A DNA stretch of 64,000 nucleotides from Pseudoramibacter faecis (lineage in GTDB: Bacteria > Bacillota > Clostridia > Eubacteriales > Eubacteriaceae): the NCBI RefSeq assembly GCF_036289405.1, contig NZ_JAYFFI010000005.1, forward strand, positions 52,527 through 116,526, given 5' to 3'. Below the pieces are notes generated by a model that saw only the letters and a program-made list of their open reading frames with translations, did no database searches and had not been told where the DNA came from. The position numbers and the translations under genes are program-made. Positions within the stretch are counted from its first letter, which is position 1; every line of letters starts with the position of its first letter. Positions 24,887 through 34,429 of the stretch are shown here, in pieces.

Positions 24887-25810
24887 TTATTCGCGATACC
24901 CCAAATCCTTCAAATCCCGGCTGCTCTCCCGCCAGTCGGGCCGGATTTTGATCCACAGCTGCAGATTCACCGGCTGCCTCAGAAACGCCTCGATATCCCG
25001 GCGGGCATCGCTGCCGATGGCCTTAAGCATGGCGCCGCCCCTGCCGATGATGATGCCCTTGTGGCTTTTCTTTTCGCAAAACACCGTGGCCTCGATATCC
25101 ACGACGGTCTTCTTGTATTTGGCCAGCCGGGGGTGCATCGCCGTCACCTCCACCGCGATGCCATGGGGGATTTCATCCCGCAGGCGGTTGAGCGCCTTCT
25201 CGCGGATCATCTCGGCAACGACAAAGCGCTCGCTCTGGTCGATGATCATATCACCCGGGAAATATTGAGGCCCTTCGGGCAGCGCCGCCATCAGCGCCGC
25301 CATCACTTCGCCGATGCCTTCGCCGCGCTTCGCCGAAACCGGCACGATGGCCCGCAGCCTGTCTTCGCCGCGGTAGCGCGCCATGATGTCGAGCAATGCC
25401 GGTTTGTCCACCGTGTCGATTTTATTGATCACCAGAATCACTGGCGTTCGGGTTTTAGCCAGCAATTTTTGAATATAGGTATCCTCGGGCCGCTCCGTTT
25501 TCGTCGGCTCCACCAGATAGAGCACCGCGTCCACATCGGCCAATGTGTCATGGATGGTCTTTTTCATGTATTCGCCCAATTTATTCTTCGGCTTGTGCAC
25601 GCCGGGCGTGTCTACAAACACCATCTGGCAATCGGCGTCCGTGTGGATACAGCGGATGCTGTTGCGGGTGGTCTGCGGCCGCGCCGAGGTAATCACCATT
25701 TTCTCGCCCAAAATCGCGTTGAGCAGTGTCGACTTGCCCACATTGGGCCGGCCAATCAGCGCGACAAAGCCTGATTTAAAAACCGGTTTTGATTGATCTG
25801 TTTCTGCCAT
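24887..25810 (-). CDS. era: GTPase Era
   Basis: 307-residue Ras-like GTPase with a C-terminal KH domain that binds the 3' end of 16S rRNA during 30S maturation. G1 is GRPNVGKST (residues about 16-24), G3 is DTPGVH, G4 is NKID. The KH loop GRGGAMLKAIG is near residue 255. An N-terminal extension of about 10 residues precedes the G domain. It follows dgkA with 9 bp and abuts recO. Confidence 0.97.
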   Translation of the reverse strand: MAETDQSKPVFKSGFVALIGRPNVGKSTLLNAILGEKMVITSARPQTTRNSIRCIHTDADCQMVFVDTPGVHKPKNKLGEYMKKTIHDTLADVDAVLYLVEPTKTERPEDTYIQKLLAKTRTPVILVINKIDTVDKPALLDIMARYRGEDRLRAIVPVSAKRGEGIGEVMAALMAALPEGPQYFPGDMIIDQSERFVVAEMIREKALNRLRDEIPHGIAVEVTAMHPRLAKYKKTVVDIEATVFCEKKSHKGIIIGRGGAMLKAIGSDARRDIEAFLRQPVNLQLWIKIRPDWRESSRDLKDLGYRE

Positions 25811-25819
25811 GACATTCTC

Positions 25820-26203
25820 CTAAACGATTCCGAACAGCGCCAAAAGCTTGGGCACGAAGATCACACAGCCCACCGCAACGGAGACCAGCGCCATCAAAAG
25901 CACCGCCCCGGCAGCCGTGTCCTTGGCATGCTTGGCCAGCGTGAGATACTCCTCGGTATAAAGATCCACCAGGGTTTCCACCGCGGTATTAATGACCTCG
26001 AGAATGAGCACAAAGCCGATCACAATGATGAGTGCCAGCCACTCCGCCACAGAAATATGCAGGGCAAACCCCAGAAGGATCGCCAGCGTGCCCATCACCG
26101 AGTGAATCTTCATGTTGGGCTGGGTTCGCCAGACATAAAACACCCCTTCAAAGGCATAGCTGAAACTTCTTTTGAGCCGTGTCATCCGTTTTAAAATTTT
26201 CAT
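25820..26203 (-). CDS. dgkA: DgkA-type undecaprenol/diacylglycerol kinase
   Basis: 127-residue integral membrane kinase with three helices. The catalytic pattern EVINTAVETLVD (the E-x-NTAxE box) and HAKDTAAGAVLL are present. In Gram-positives this enzyme mainly phosphorylates undecaprenol for cell-wall lipid recycling. The ATG at 26203 is 11 bp beyond the ybeY stop and has AAGG upstream; a longer frame up to 26266 would overlap ybeY and lacks family similarity. Confidence 0.92.
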   Translation of the reverse strand: MKILKRMTRLKRSFSYAFEGVFYVWRTQPNMKIHSVMGTLAILLGFALHISVAEWLALIIVIGFVLILEVINTAVETLVDLYTEEYLTLAKHAKDTAAGAVLLMALVSVAVGCVIFVPKLLALFGIV

Positions 26204-26213
26204 TCTCTTGCCC

Positions 26214-26684
26214 TTAGTCGTCGCCCATAATTGCCTTTTCCCGGGCGCGCATAGCCTGCTGGTCATCCGGCTTCATGTGATCGTAACCCAACAGATGCAG
26301 CACCGAGTGCACCGTCAGGTAGCACATTTCCCGTTCAAAACCGGTGCCGTAGGTCTCTCCCTGCTCGGCCGCACGCCGGGGATTGAGCACGATATCTCCC
26401 AGCAGCACCGGCCGATCCGATAGGGTTGTCAGCACCGCCATCCCCTCGGGAAATACCAGCATGGGGAAGGAAAGCACATCCGTTATCCGGTCGATGCCGC
26501 GGTAATTGGCGTTGAGCATGCGGATGGTCTCCGAGCTCACCAGGGTCAGCGAAATTTCCAGAGGCAGCTCATCGACGAGCACGTTCTCGCTCGCCAGCGT
26601 CTTTCGGATACAGGTCTGCATTTTCGCCCAAAGCGCCTCTGAAAGCACCTCGCCCGTTTGATTTTCAAATTGAATGGTCAACAT
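26214..26684 (-). CDS. ybeY: endoribonuclease YbeY (rRNA maturation factor)
   Basis: 156-residue zinc metalloprotein for 16S rRNA 3'-end maturation and ribosome quality control. The zinc motif HSVLHLLGYDH (H-x3-H-x5-H) is near residue 118, and TDVLSFPM is the conserved strand before it. It overlaps the 3' end of phoH by about 20 bp, implying coupled translation. Confidence 0.96.
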   Translation of the reverse strand: MLTIQFENQTGEVLSEALWAKMQTCIRKTLASENVLVDELPLEISLTLVSSETIRMLNANYRGIDRITDVLSFPMLVFPEGMAVLTTLSDRPVLLGDIVLNPRRAAEQGETYGTGFEREMCYLTVHSVLHLLGYDHMKPDDQQAMRAREKAIMGDD

Positions 26685-27687
26685 GTCCGTCCTCTTTTTT
26701 CACCTCGCGTTTCGCGCGTCGGCCGGCCCGTTTTTGATCGTATTTTTCATAGGCTTCGATAATGCGCTGCACCAAACGGTGGCGCACCACATCGCTGTAA
26801 TTAAACTCCACAAAGGCGATGCCCTTGATATTTTTCAGGATGCGCTGAGCCTCTTTAAGCCCCGAACGTTTGCCGGCCGGCAGATCGATTTGGGTGATGT
26901 CGCCGGTGATGATCACCTTCGAGCCCGTCCCGAAGCGCGTCAAAAACATCTTCATCTGCTCCGGCGTGGTGTTCTGGGCCTCGTCGAGGATGATATAGGC
27001 GTTTTCGAGGGTGCGCCCGCGCATATAGGCCAACGGCGCCACTTCGATCAGTCCCTTTTCCATATTGCGCTCAAAGGCCTCCGGCCCCATAATCTCAAAC
27101 AGCGCGTCGTAAAGCGGCCGCAGGTAGGGGTCGACCTTATCCTGCAGATCGCCGGGCAAAAATCCGAGTTTTTCGCCAGCTTCCACCGCCGGCCGGGTGA
27201 GAATCAGGCGGTCCACCTCGCCGTTTTTAAAGGCAGTGATGGCCATGGCCATGGCGAGATAAGTTTTGCCCGTCCCCGCCGGCCCGATGCCGAAGACCAT
27301 GTCGTTTTGGCGAATGGCCCCGATGTAGCGGTGCTGCCCCAGGGTTTTGGCCCGGATCGGCTTGCCACGGGTCGTGAAACAAATGATGTCGTCCGACAGG
27401 CTGCTGAACTGTTCTTCAAGCCCCTTGCGCTGCAAACCGATGATGTAATGGGTGGTGTCGGCGGAGATATCGTCGTCTTTTTGGATAACCTTTACCATCT
27501 CGTCTACCACCCGGGCGGCGGCTGCCACCGGAACAGCTTCCCCTGCCAGGATCACCGCCCCATCCGCCGCGCCCATCCGCACGCCGAAGGCCTCTTCGAT
27601 CTGTTTGGCGTTGGCATCGTATTTGCCGAAAAGCACCGGCATCACGTCCGCATTATCGATTCGTATTTCTTGCTTGATTTTTTCCAA
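26665..27687 (-). CDS. PhoH-family ATPase
   Basis: 340-residue PhoH-like protein. An N-terminal KH-like segment (about 1-110) precedes the P-loop domain: Walker A GPAGTGKTYLA near residue 137 and Walker B YIILDEAQN near 232. The arginine-rich C-terminus (KRAGRRAKREVKK) probably binds nucleic acid. The family couples ATP use to RNA metabolism, and its linkage with ybeY and era points to ribosome or RNA quality control. First gene of this operon. Confidence 0.93.
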   Translation of the reverse strand: MEKIKQEIRIDNADVMPVLFGKYDANAKQIEEAFGVRMGAADGAVILAGEAVPVAAAARVVDEMVKVIQKDDDISADTTHYIIGLQRKGLEEQFSSLSDDIICFTTRGKPIRAKTLGQHRYIGAIRQNDMVFGIGPAGTGKTYLAMAMAITAFKNGEVDRLILTRPAVEAGEKLGFLPGDLQDKVDPYLRPLYDALFEIMGPEAFERNMEKGLIEVAPLAYMRGRTLENAYIILDEAQNTTPEQMKMFLTRFGTGSKVIITGDITQIDLPAGKRSGLKEAQRILKNIKGIAFVEFNYSDVVRHRLVQRIIEAYEKYDQKRAGRRAKREVKKEDGHVDHSI

Positions 27688-27704
27688 ACCCTTCTCCTCA
27701 TGAA

Positions 27705-28316
27705 CTACTGATCAATATCGACCCGTCCCAGGCCCTTCAAAATGCCGTAACCGTCCGCACAATCGACAATCGCGAAACCGCCGAGGGGGATCTCAAAATG
27801 CCAGCCGGCCTCCGGCGGCAGGGCCAAAAGCGCCGTCAGCAGACTGCGCACTATCCCACCGTGGGTGATGACGGCGATGGATCCATCGCCGCTTGCTTGA
27901 ACGCGACGGATAAACGCCCGAACCCGGGCCATCACATCATCGGCACTTTCCCCGCCCGGCAGGCGATAATGGGCAAAATCCGCCATCCACGCCGCCCAGA
28001 TTGCCGGCGCCTTGGCCTCGGCCTCCCCAGCGGTCAACCTCTCAAAAATGCCAAAATCCATTTCCCGCAGTTCTTCGCGAACCGTCATCGGGCAGCTCAG
28101 CCGTGCCGACGCCCGATCGGCCACCTGTCGGGTCCGCTGCCGGGGACTGGTGTAGATTCGATCGATTTTGCATTCGGCGTCCATCGCCACAAGCCGCTCC
28201 GCCATCGCCGCACTGGTTGCCTCGCCGACAGGCGTCAGCGGGGATTCGCTCTTGCCCAGATAGCGCCGTTGCACATTGCCCACGGTCTCGCCGTGGCGCA
28301 TCATTATAACTCTCAT
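27705..28316 (-). CDS. histidine phosphatase family protein (phosphoglycerate-mutase like)
   Basis: 203-residue enzyme with the RHGET phosphohistidine motif at residues 7-11, the catalytic Glu in REMDFGIFE, and the second His in VITHGG near residue 148. Family members include alpha-ribazole phosphatase (CobC), broad phosphatases and GpmB-like proteins; the specificity cannot be read here and no cobalamin genes are near. It lies between typA and phoH, 16 bp before the latter, so it may be cotranscribed with the phoH operon. Confidence 0.9.
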   Translation of the reverse strand: MRVIMMRHGETVGNVQRRYLGKSESPLTPVGEATSAAMAERLVAMDAECKIDRIYTSPRQRTRQVADRASARLSCPMTVREELREMDFGIFERLTAGEAEAKAPAIWAAWMADFAHYRLPGGESADDVMARVRAFIRRVQASGDGSIAVITHGGIVRSLLTALLALPPEAGWHFEIPLGGFAIVDCADGYGILKGLGRVDIDQ

Positions 28317-28343
28317 GATTTTTTATTATAACGCAAGGCCGCC

Positions 28344-28387
28344 AAAAAACAAAGAGAAACCGATGCCATCGGGCTTCGGTTTCCCTT
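28344..28387 (-). terminator. terminator of typA
   Basis: AAAGAGAAACCGA (28351-28363) and TCGGTTTCCCTT (28376-28387) form a stem of about 12 pairs; a T6 tract follows on the minus strand 15 bp after the typA stop. Confidence 0.88.
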
Positions 28388-28402
28388 GATTTGTTACCAC
28401 GA

Positions 28403-30229
28403 TTAATTTTTGTCCCCACGGCGATTGCGGCGGCGATCCAATTCGGAAAGAATCTTCTTGCGCAGGCGAATGCTGTCCGGGGTGACCTCCACCAACTCGT
28501 CGTCTTCGATAAATTCAAGGGCTTCCTCCAGCGAGAAAATCTTCGGATCGATGAGCTTAAGTGCCTCGTCCGAGCCCGACGCCCGGGTATTCGTCAGCTT
28601 CTTGTTCTTGATTGGATTGACCACCATGTCGTCGCTGCGGTTGTTGATCCCGATGATCATCCCCTCGTAAACCGACGTGCCCGGCCCCACCATCAGGGTG
28701 CCGCGGTCGCTGAGGTTAAACAGCGAATAGGCCATGGTTTCTCCAGCCACACCAGAAATAAGCACGCCGTTCTGGCGTCCCGGAATTTCCCCCATGTAGC
28801 GTTCGAAGCTGTCGAAGCGGCGCACCAGCGTCCCTTCGCCGTGGGTATCGTTGATAAATTCGCTCTGGAAGCCGAGAAGGCCGCGGGTCGGCACGTGGAA
28901 GGTCATGTCCGTCCAGCCTTCTTCCGAGTTCATGGTCGCCATCAGGCCCTTGCGCTGATTGAGTTTAGCGATGACCGTCCCGGAATACTGATCCGGCACG
29001 TTGACCACCACTTCTTCCACCGGCTCCATTTTGTGACCGGATGCATCCGTTTCAAAAATCACCTCCGGCTTGGACACGGCCAGCTCATAGCCCTCTCGGC
29101 GCATGTTCTCGATGAGGATAGATAAATGCAGCTCGCCCCGGCCCGAAACCTTAAAGCCTTCCGTGGTATCCGGCAGGGCTTCCACCGTCATCCCGACGTT
29201 GACCTCCAGCTCCTTTTCGAGGCGGGCCTTCAGATGGCGCGTCGTCACGAACTTGCCAACTCGGCCGGCAAAGGGCGAGGTGTTCACAAAGAAATTCATC
29301 GACAGGGTCGGCTTTTCGATATCGATCATTTCCATGGGCTGCACCTGGTCGATTTCGCCGATGGTCTCCCCGATGGAGATATCCGGAATCCCGGACACCA
29401 CCGCAATATCGCCGGCAACGGCGCGATCCACCGCCACCCGGGACAGTCCCTTATACACAAAGATCTGATTCACCTTGACCTTCTCGAAGGAGCCGTCGCG
29501 CTTGGCCACCTCCAGCGCTTCCCCTTCGTGGATCGTGCCCGTAGAAATGCGGCCAATGCCCAGCCGACCGATATAATCGTCGTAGGCCAGCGTCGACACC
29601 TGCATCTGCAGCGGATCGAGGCTCGTGTCCTCCTGAATGCCCACATGTTTGATGATGGTGTCAAACAGCGGCGTCAGATCAGTATTATCGTCGTCTATTT
29701 CGTATTTGGCGACGCCTTCCTTGGCGATCCCGTAAAGAATCGGGAAATCCAGCTGTTCGTCGTTCGCGTGCAGTTCCACAAAAAGGTCGAATACTTCGTC
29801 CACCACCTCTTCGGCGCGCTGGTCCTTTTTATCGATCTTGTTGATGAACAAAACCGGCCGCAGACCCTGCTCCAAAGATTTGTTGAGCACGAAACGCGTC
29901 TGGGGCATCGGGCCTTCGCTGGCGTCCACCAGCAGAATCACCGTGTCCACCGTCTTGAGGATGCGCTCCACCTCGGAGGAAAAATCGGCGTGGCCCGGGG
30001 TGTCGACAATATTGATCTTGATGTTGTCGTGCATCACCGAACAGTTTTTGGAATAGATAGTGATCCCGCGTTCCCGCTCGAGGTCGTCCGAGTCCATGAT
30101 GCAGTCCACCACTTCCTGGTTGTCCCGAAAGACATGGCTCTGATTCAAAAAAGCGTCGACCAGCGTCGATTTGCCGGCATCGACGTGGGCGATCACCGCG
30201 ATATTCATAATGGGATTTTCTTGTTTCAC
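28403..30229 (-). CDS. typA: ribosome-associated GTPase TypA/BipA
   Basis: 608-residue EF-G-like GTPase that helps 50S assembly and stress adaptation. G1 is AHVDAGKST, G3 is DTPGHADF, G4 is NKIDKKDQR; the C-terminal BipA-specific domain includes SDRGTLMVGPGT. I place the start at the GTG at 30229, because AGGAG stands at 30236-30240 with 5-6 bases spacing and the protein then begins VKQENPIMNIAVI as in the family. The longer frame to 30283 has no ribosome site. The usual His after AHVD is Ala here. Confidence 0.95.
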   Translation of the reverse strand: MKQENPIMNIAVIAHVDAGKSTLVDAFLNQSHVFRDNQEVVDCIMDSDDLERERGITIYSKNCSVMHDNIKINIVDTPGHADFSSEVERILKTVDTVILLVDASEGPMPQTRFVLNKSLEQGLRPVLFINKIDKKDQRAEEVVDEVFDLFVELHANDEQLDFPILYGIAKEGVAKYEIDDDNTDLTPLFDTIIKHVGIQEDTSLDPLQMQVSTLAYDDYIGRLGIGRISTGTIHEGEALEVAKRDGSFEKVKVNQIFVYKGLSRVAVDRAVAGDIAVVSGIPDISIGETIGEIDQVQPMEMIDIEKPTLSMNFFVNTSPFAGRVGKFVTTRHLKARLEKELEVNVGMTVEALPDTTEGFKVSGRGELHLSILIENMRREGYELAVSKPEVIFETDASGHKMEPVEEVVVNVPDQYSGTVIAKLNQRKGLMATMNSEEGWTDMTFHVPTRGLLGFQSEFINDTHGEGTLVRRFDSFERYMGEIPGRQNGVLISGVAGETMAYSLFNLSDRGTLMVGPGTSVYEGMIIGINNRSDDMVVNPIKNKKLTNTRASGSDEALKLIDPKIFSLEEALEFIEDDELVEVTPDSIRLRKKILSELDRRRNRRGDKN

Positions 30230-30374
30230 TTGCTTCTCCTGCCTGTCGGCTTTTGTATTCCTGCCCGCTATCGGACCAATCATCTATAACCCAATTATTT
30301 TATAGCAGACTTCATTAATTTACAAGGCTTTTTGCATTATTTTCATTCGGAGCGGCTTTTGCGCTCGTTCAGGC

Positions 30375-31460
30375 TTATCGATTTCTGCTAAACCGAATCG
30401 AGAGCACCGCCAGGGCCGCGGCCAGTGTTCCGGCGATAAGCTTTGCCGCGATCATCGGAATCACATAAGCCGGGGCGTTGGCCGCAGCAAAAGCCATCTG
30501 CCCAGCGAGACAATAAGCCCCCGGCGTTAAAAACGCAAGCGCCACCACCTTGCCGCGATCGTCCATGGCGTCCAGCATTTTATAGGCGGGAATGCTGTTG
30601 GCCAGTGAGGCCAGCATACCGGCCACCGTCGCCTCGTTCACGCCCATCCATCGGCCGATGTCGCTCAGCTGCTTGGAAAAGATACGCGTCAAAAATCGGA
30701 TAAAGGGAAAAGCCCCGGCCAATGTGATGGCGATGCGCCCGACAATAATAAATTGCGGCTTGAGGGAATCCATTCCCGGTATGATCGCGATACCGGTGAG
30801 CTCGGTAAAAATGGCGCAGGCCAGGGAAATCACCGAAAGGCTCATGATGAGCCGGGAAAAAACCGCAAACCCCTTGAGCAGCACCTCGGGCTTTCGCCAT
30901 AGGCCCAGGGTGAGCAACAGCGCGAGAAGCGTCGCCGGCGCAATGTTTGTCAAAATTTTAGCCGCCGGGATCCCGCCGATTAAAGCCCCGAAAAAGGTGC
31001 CGATGGGCGCGGTGATTACCCCCAGCATCGTGCCCCGGGCCAAAAACCGGTGATGCCGTTTGCGCACCAGCGCCAAGGAGAGCGGAATATTGTAAAGCAC
31101 CGTCGCGCCGAGCATCGACCCCAGAATGATGCCCGACAGCGCCTGAATCTGCGGATCATTTGTCAACGCCTTGGCCAGGGCGTACCCGCCGATGTCGATA
31201 GGCAGCACTGATCCGGCACACATGGCCGGGTCCGCGCCAATCGCCCGGAAGATCGGCGTCATCATTGGTTTTAATCCCCGCCCGATCACCGGCGCAAGAC
31301 ACATGAAGCCGAGCATCGACGCGGCCAGAGTGCCCATCATGTTTAAGCCCTCATCAAAATCCGAGCCGTAGCCGAAGCGATTGTTTAAAAAGACCTTGTC
31401 GACGGCACCCCAAAGCATAAAGCACGCCATGACAAAAACGATGATCTGATTTGCGGCCAT
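30375..31460 (-). CDS. eutH: EutH-family ethanolamine transporter-like protein
   Basis: 361-residue protein with about ten helices. It begins MAANQIIVFVMACFMLWGAV and continues with the family pattern FGYGSDFDEGLNMMG and CLAPVIG. EutH imports ethanolamine at low concentration or low pH. There is a good GGGGGAG site before the ATG at 31460. No other eut gene (ammonia lyase, microcompartment shell, EutT) is visible, so it is a lone copy whose ethanolamine would have to be used by genes elsewhere, or whose substrate may differ. Confidence 0.88.
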   Translation of the reverse strand: MAANQIIVFVMACFMLWGAVDKVFLNNRFGYGSDFDEGLNMMGTLAASMLGFMCLAPVIGRGLKPMMTPIFRAIGADPAMCAGSVLPIDIGGYALAKALTNDPQIQALSGIILGSMLGATVLYNIPLSLALVRKRHHRFLARGTMLGVITAPIGTFFGALIGGIPAAKILTNIAPATLLALLLTLGLWRKPEVLLKGFAVFSRLIMSLSVISLACAIFTELTGIAIIPGMDSLKPQFIIVGRIAITLAGAFPFIRFLTRIFSKQLSDIGRWMGVNEATVAGMLASLANSIPAYKMLDAMDDRGKVVALAFLTPGAYCLAGQMAFAAANAPAYVIPMIAAKLIAGTLAAALAVLSIRFSRNR

Positions 31461-31620
31461 ATCTCCCCCCTCTTAATTGCCACTCTGTATTGCGCGCGGT
31501 TCACACCGCATTCACTTTTTGACAACTTTTACAATTTAGCACATTTCCTCGCCACAAACTGTGCCGCTTCTCGGGTTTTTTGATCCCTCCGAATCGGTGA
31601 AGGGTTTTTGGCCTTCGCGC

Positions 31621-31655
31621 AAAAAAATCCCGTTGCCATTAAGACAACGGGATTT
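31621..31655 (-). terminator. terminator of the SPFH gene
   Basis: AATCCCGTTG (31626-31635) pairs perfectly with CAACGGGATT (31645-31654); on the minus strand a T7 run follows. It lies about 30 bp after the SPFH stop. Confidence 0.9.
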
Positions 31656-31686
31656 TAAATCTGTCGGGCATCGCGCCCACTTTTGC

Positions 31687-32646
31687 TTATGCCTTCGGCG
31701 CTTTGTTCGTTGGCGGCACTTCTTTCGACGCCGGCGCTTGCTGCGGGGTCGCGGGTGCCGGCTTTCCGGCATCGGCCAGGGCTTCCCCGACGGCGCCCAA
31801 ACCCGAAACAAGGCTCGACAATTCTGCCGGCATATAAATTTTCGTCGCCTGGCCGTCGGCCATGTCCTTCAGGGCCTCGATGCTCTTATATTTTAAGACC
31901 GGATCGGTGATTTTGACGTCGCGCAGCATCGCCAAACCGCCAGCTTTGGCCTGGGCCACCAAAAGCAAGGATTTCGCTTCCCCTTCAGCCAAGGCGATGC
32001 GGGCATCCTTTTCGGCTTCGGCAGCGAGGATTTTCGCGCGTTTGTCCCCTTCGGCCCGGGAGACCACCGCTTCCTGATGGGCCTGGGCTTCAAGCACGGT
32101 CTGGCGGCGCTCCCGTTCGGCGCGCATCTGCTTGGTCATGACTTCTTCGATTTCGTTCGGCGGCTGGATGTTTTTAATTTCAACCCGGGTCACCTTGATT
32201 CCCCAGGGATCGGTGGCTTCGTCCAGGATGGCCTGCATCTGCCCGTTGATGGCTTCCCGGCTGGTGAGGGTCTGATCGAGTTCCATATCGCCGATGATGT
32301 TGCGCAGGGTGGTCGCCGAAAGATTTTGCAGACCGGCGATGGGATTCTCAATGCCGTAGGTATAAAGCTGGGAGTCGAACACCCGCATGAACACCACCGA
32401 GTCGATCTGCATCGTCACGTTGTCCTTGGTGATCACCGGCTGGGGTGGGAAGTCCAACACCTGCTCTTTCAGTGATACCTTTCTGGCAATGCGTTCGATC
32501 AGCGGCACCTTGATATGGATACCGGCGGTCCAGGTGCATTTGTACTTGCCCAGCCGCTCGATGACGTAGCTTTCCGCCTGGGGCACAATGCGCACATTGA
32601 GCGCCACCAGAACAACGATCAGCGCGATCAAAATCAATAAAAACAT
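31687..32646 (-). CDS. SPFH/stomatin-like membrane-anchored protein (QmcA type)
   Basis: 319 residues: an N-terminal signal anchor (LLILIALIVVLVALNVRIV), an SPFH/Band-7 domain (about 25-190, with PPQPVITKDNV and ATTLRNIIGDMELDQ), an Ala/Glu-rich coiled coil (AEGDKRAKILAAEAEKDARI), and a Pro/Ala/Lys tail. Such proteins form membrane scaffolds and cages that regulate FtsH-type proteases or membrane order. The usual partner, a NfeD-like protein, is not next to it. The gene stands alone with its own terminator. Confidence 0.93.
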   Translation of the reverse strand: MFLLILIALIVVLVALNVRIVPQAESYVIERLGKYKCTWTAGIHIKVPLIERIARKVSLKEQVLDFPPQPVITKDNVTMQIDSVVFMRVFDSQLYTYGIENPIAGLQNLSATTLRNIIGDMELDQTLTSREAINGQMQAILDEATDPWGIKVTRVEIKNIQPPNEIEEVMTKQMRAERERRQTVLEAQAHQEAVVSRAEGDKRAKILAAEAEKDARIALAEGEAKSLLLVAQAKAGGLAMLRDVKITDPVLKYKSIEALKDMADGQATKIYMPAELSSLVSGLGAVGEALADAGKPAPATPQQAPASKEVPPTNKAPKA

Positions 32647-32819
32647 AGCTTCTCCTTGTCAATTATATGGAATACAATGCCGACACGCAAAAATGGTGTG
32701 TACACATGCATTTATTTTATACAAAGGATCGCCCTTCGGCAAGGATTCTTAAAATTTTTTATCAAAGACGGTCAGGTCATCCCCCTGCCAAACCAAGTTA
32801 ACTCCGGATTCTCCGCTTT

Positions 32820-33894
32820 ACCCGTCGATCCCTTGCGTTAACAGGAGCGCTTTCGCAGATAGGCCGCCGGAAAGGGTATCGGTTCGTCTTCCCAAAGTGA
32901 GGTATCCGATGCCGACATCCGTCATCCGCTTCAGATAGGTCATGATCTGTTTCGCGAGGGAAGCCCCCTTGGATCATCAATCTCTCTGCCAGCGCCGGCC
33001 ATAATTCGCTGACACTCATGGCCATATAGTCGATGATATTGCGGCCATCGATCCTGGAGGCCAGCGCTTTCGGGTTAAACCCGGTCCCGCCGCAGGTTGG
33101 ACAGGGCGCCTGATAAACATGGGAAAGAATCTCCCGCTGCAGTCCCTTTTTCAGTTTGGTAATGTCGCGTTTCATATAAAGCCGTTCAAATCTCGGAATC
33201 ACTCCCTCATAAGCAACGGTATCCACCCGGCCCGTTTCGTTGGAACGGATTTCGATCTTAACGGTCTCGTCGAAACCATCATATAAAAATCGCCATTCTT
33301 TTTCTGTAAAATCGCAAAGCTTTTTATCCGGATCCAGCACCAGATTGGTCAGGTACAGATCCGCCTGCCAGCCGGACGCAAATTGGCTGAATAAAGCGGC
33401 GCCTTCCCGAAGGGTTTTTCCCCGATCAAACAGGCTGTCTTTCTCCGGCGTGAGCTTCTCGCCGAGCCCGGTGCAATCCGGGCACATGCCCATCGGATGA
33501 TTAAAGGAATACGCCCTGCCGGCGCTCGGATGGCCGATCCGGGAAAACAAGAGACGCAGAAGCGGCGCCGTGTCAACCGCTGTTCCGACCGTCGAGCGGC
33601 TGTTTATACCCATCGGTTTTTAGTCCACCACGATCGCCGGTGTCAGGTTCTCGATCGATGCCACTTTCGGCCGATGATAATGCGGCATCTTATTCCTAAG
33701 AAGCAACGGATACGAGGCCTGCCATTCACGGCTGCTCTCCACCGCAATAGTGTCGAAGGCCGGCGAGCTTTTTCCGGAGCCGGACACGCCGACGAATGCC
33801 ACCAATTGATGTTTCGGGATCGTCAGATCCTTCAAATTATGCTCGTGGCATCCGTGATCCGGATGACATCTTGCAAATCGATCTGTTTCATCAT
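32820..33894 (-). pseudogene. UvrA-like ABC ATPase, N-terminal half, multiply disrupted
   Basis: From the ATG at 33894 (AAGGAGAAGAC upstream) a one-base error near 33855 hides GCHEHNLKDLTIPK; the next frame has Walker A VGVSGSGKSSPAFD and the UvrA block SIENLTPAIVVD, then a TAA at about 33622 where relatives have VVDQKP. It continues with zinc-finger Cys pairs (CPDCTGLG and CPTCGGTG), a frameshift near 32965, and ends in RTDTLSGGLSAKALLLTQG followed by a stop. The second ABC half is missing. UvrA paralogs of this short type are often cotranscribed with MarR regulators and linked to drug tolerance. Not functional as read. Confidence 0.85.
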
Positions 33895-33907
33895 GTCTTC
33901 TCCTTTG

Positions 33908-34357
33908 TCAGCAGCCCTTCGCCTCAAATGATTCCCAAAGGGCTTCAAGATATTCGTTGTGGAGGGACACCCAGGCATCCATCTTTGCAAAAGTCATTTT
34001 CCGAATGGTGGCTGATTCCGCCCGAATCAGCCTTGCAATGGTCCGATCGGCAAACTGCCGGCCAGCTTTGGTCAATGTCAGTTGCTTTCGATTTCGGGTG
34101 CCGATCATCCTTGTCCGCGCCAAATAACCCTTCTTCGCGAGGCCGGTCACCGCCGAGTTGATCGTCTGCTTGGGAAACATCATCAACCGGATCAGATCCT
34201 GCTGTGTCAATGCGTTCTCCTCCACGATAAGGTAATAAATCACCCACATGGCGCATTCCGACAATCCGAAGCAGCTGCTGATGTTTCTATATAACGCATT
34301 AAACGCTTTTTCCTGTCCGCTGAGCGCTGCAATGACCGCTTTAATTTTAGCATCCAT
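33908..34357 (-). CDS. MarR-family transcriptional regulator
   Basis: 149-residue winged-helix regulator. The recognition region LTQQDLIRLMMFPKQTINSA (wing helix) is followed by LAKKGYLARTRMIGTRNRKQ (wing). AAGGAGG lies six bases before the ATG at 34357; a longer frame without a ribosome site is dismissed. It ends 13 bp before the UvrA-like pseudogene and was probably its autoregulated partner. The coding frame is intact, although its presumed target gene is dead. Confidence 0.88.
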   Translation of the reverse strand: MDAKIKAVIAALSGQEKAFNALYRNISSCFGLSECAMWVIYYLIVEENALTQQDLIRLMMFPKQTINSAVTGLAKKGYLARTRMIGTRNRKQLTLTKAGRQFADRTIARLIRAESATIRKMTFAKMDAWVSLHNEYLEALWESFEAKGC

Positions 34358-34385
34358 ATTAAAGCCTCCTTTTTTTCTGGGACAC

Positions 34386-34429
34386 AAACAAAAAGAATCC
34401 GCATTCAGGCTTTAGGTCCTCGGATTCTT
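34386..34429 (-). terminator. hairpin with T tract in the leader of marR
   Basis: AAGAATCCG (34393-34401) pairs perfectly with CGGATTCTT (34421-34429). On the minus strand TTTTTG follows, about 30 bp before the marR ribosome site. It may insulate marR from rpsI read-through or act as an attenuator. The segment 34430-34590 further upstream holds no gene I can name; a 35-codon minus-strand frame runs into the hairpin but has no ribosome site. Confidence 0.65.
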
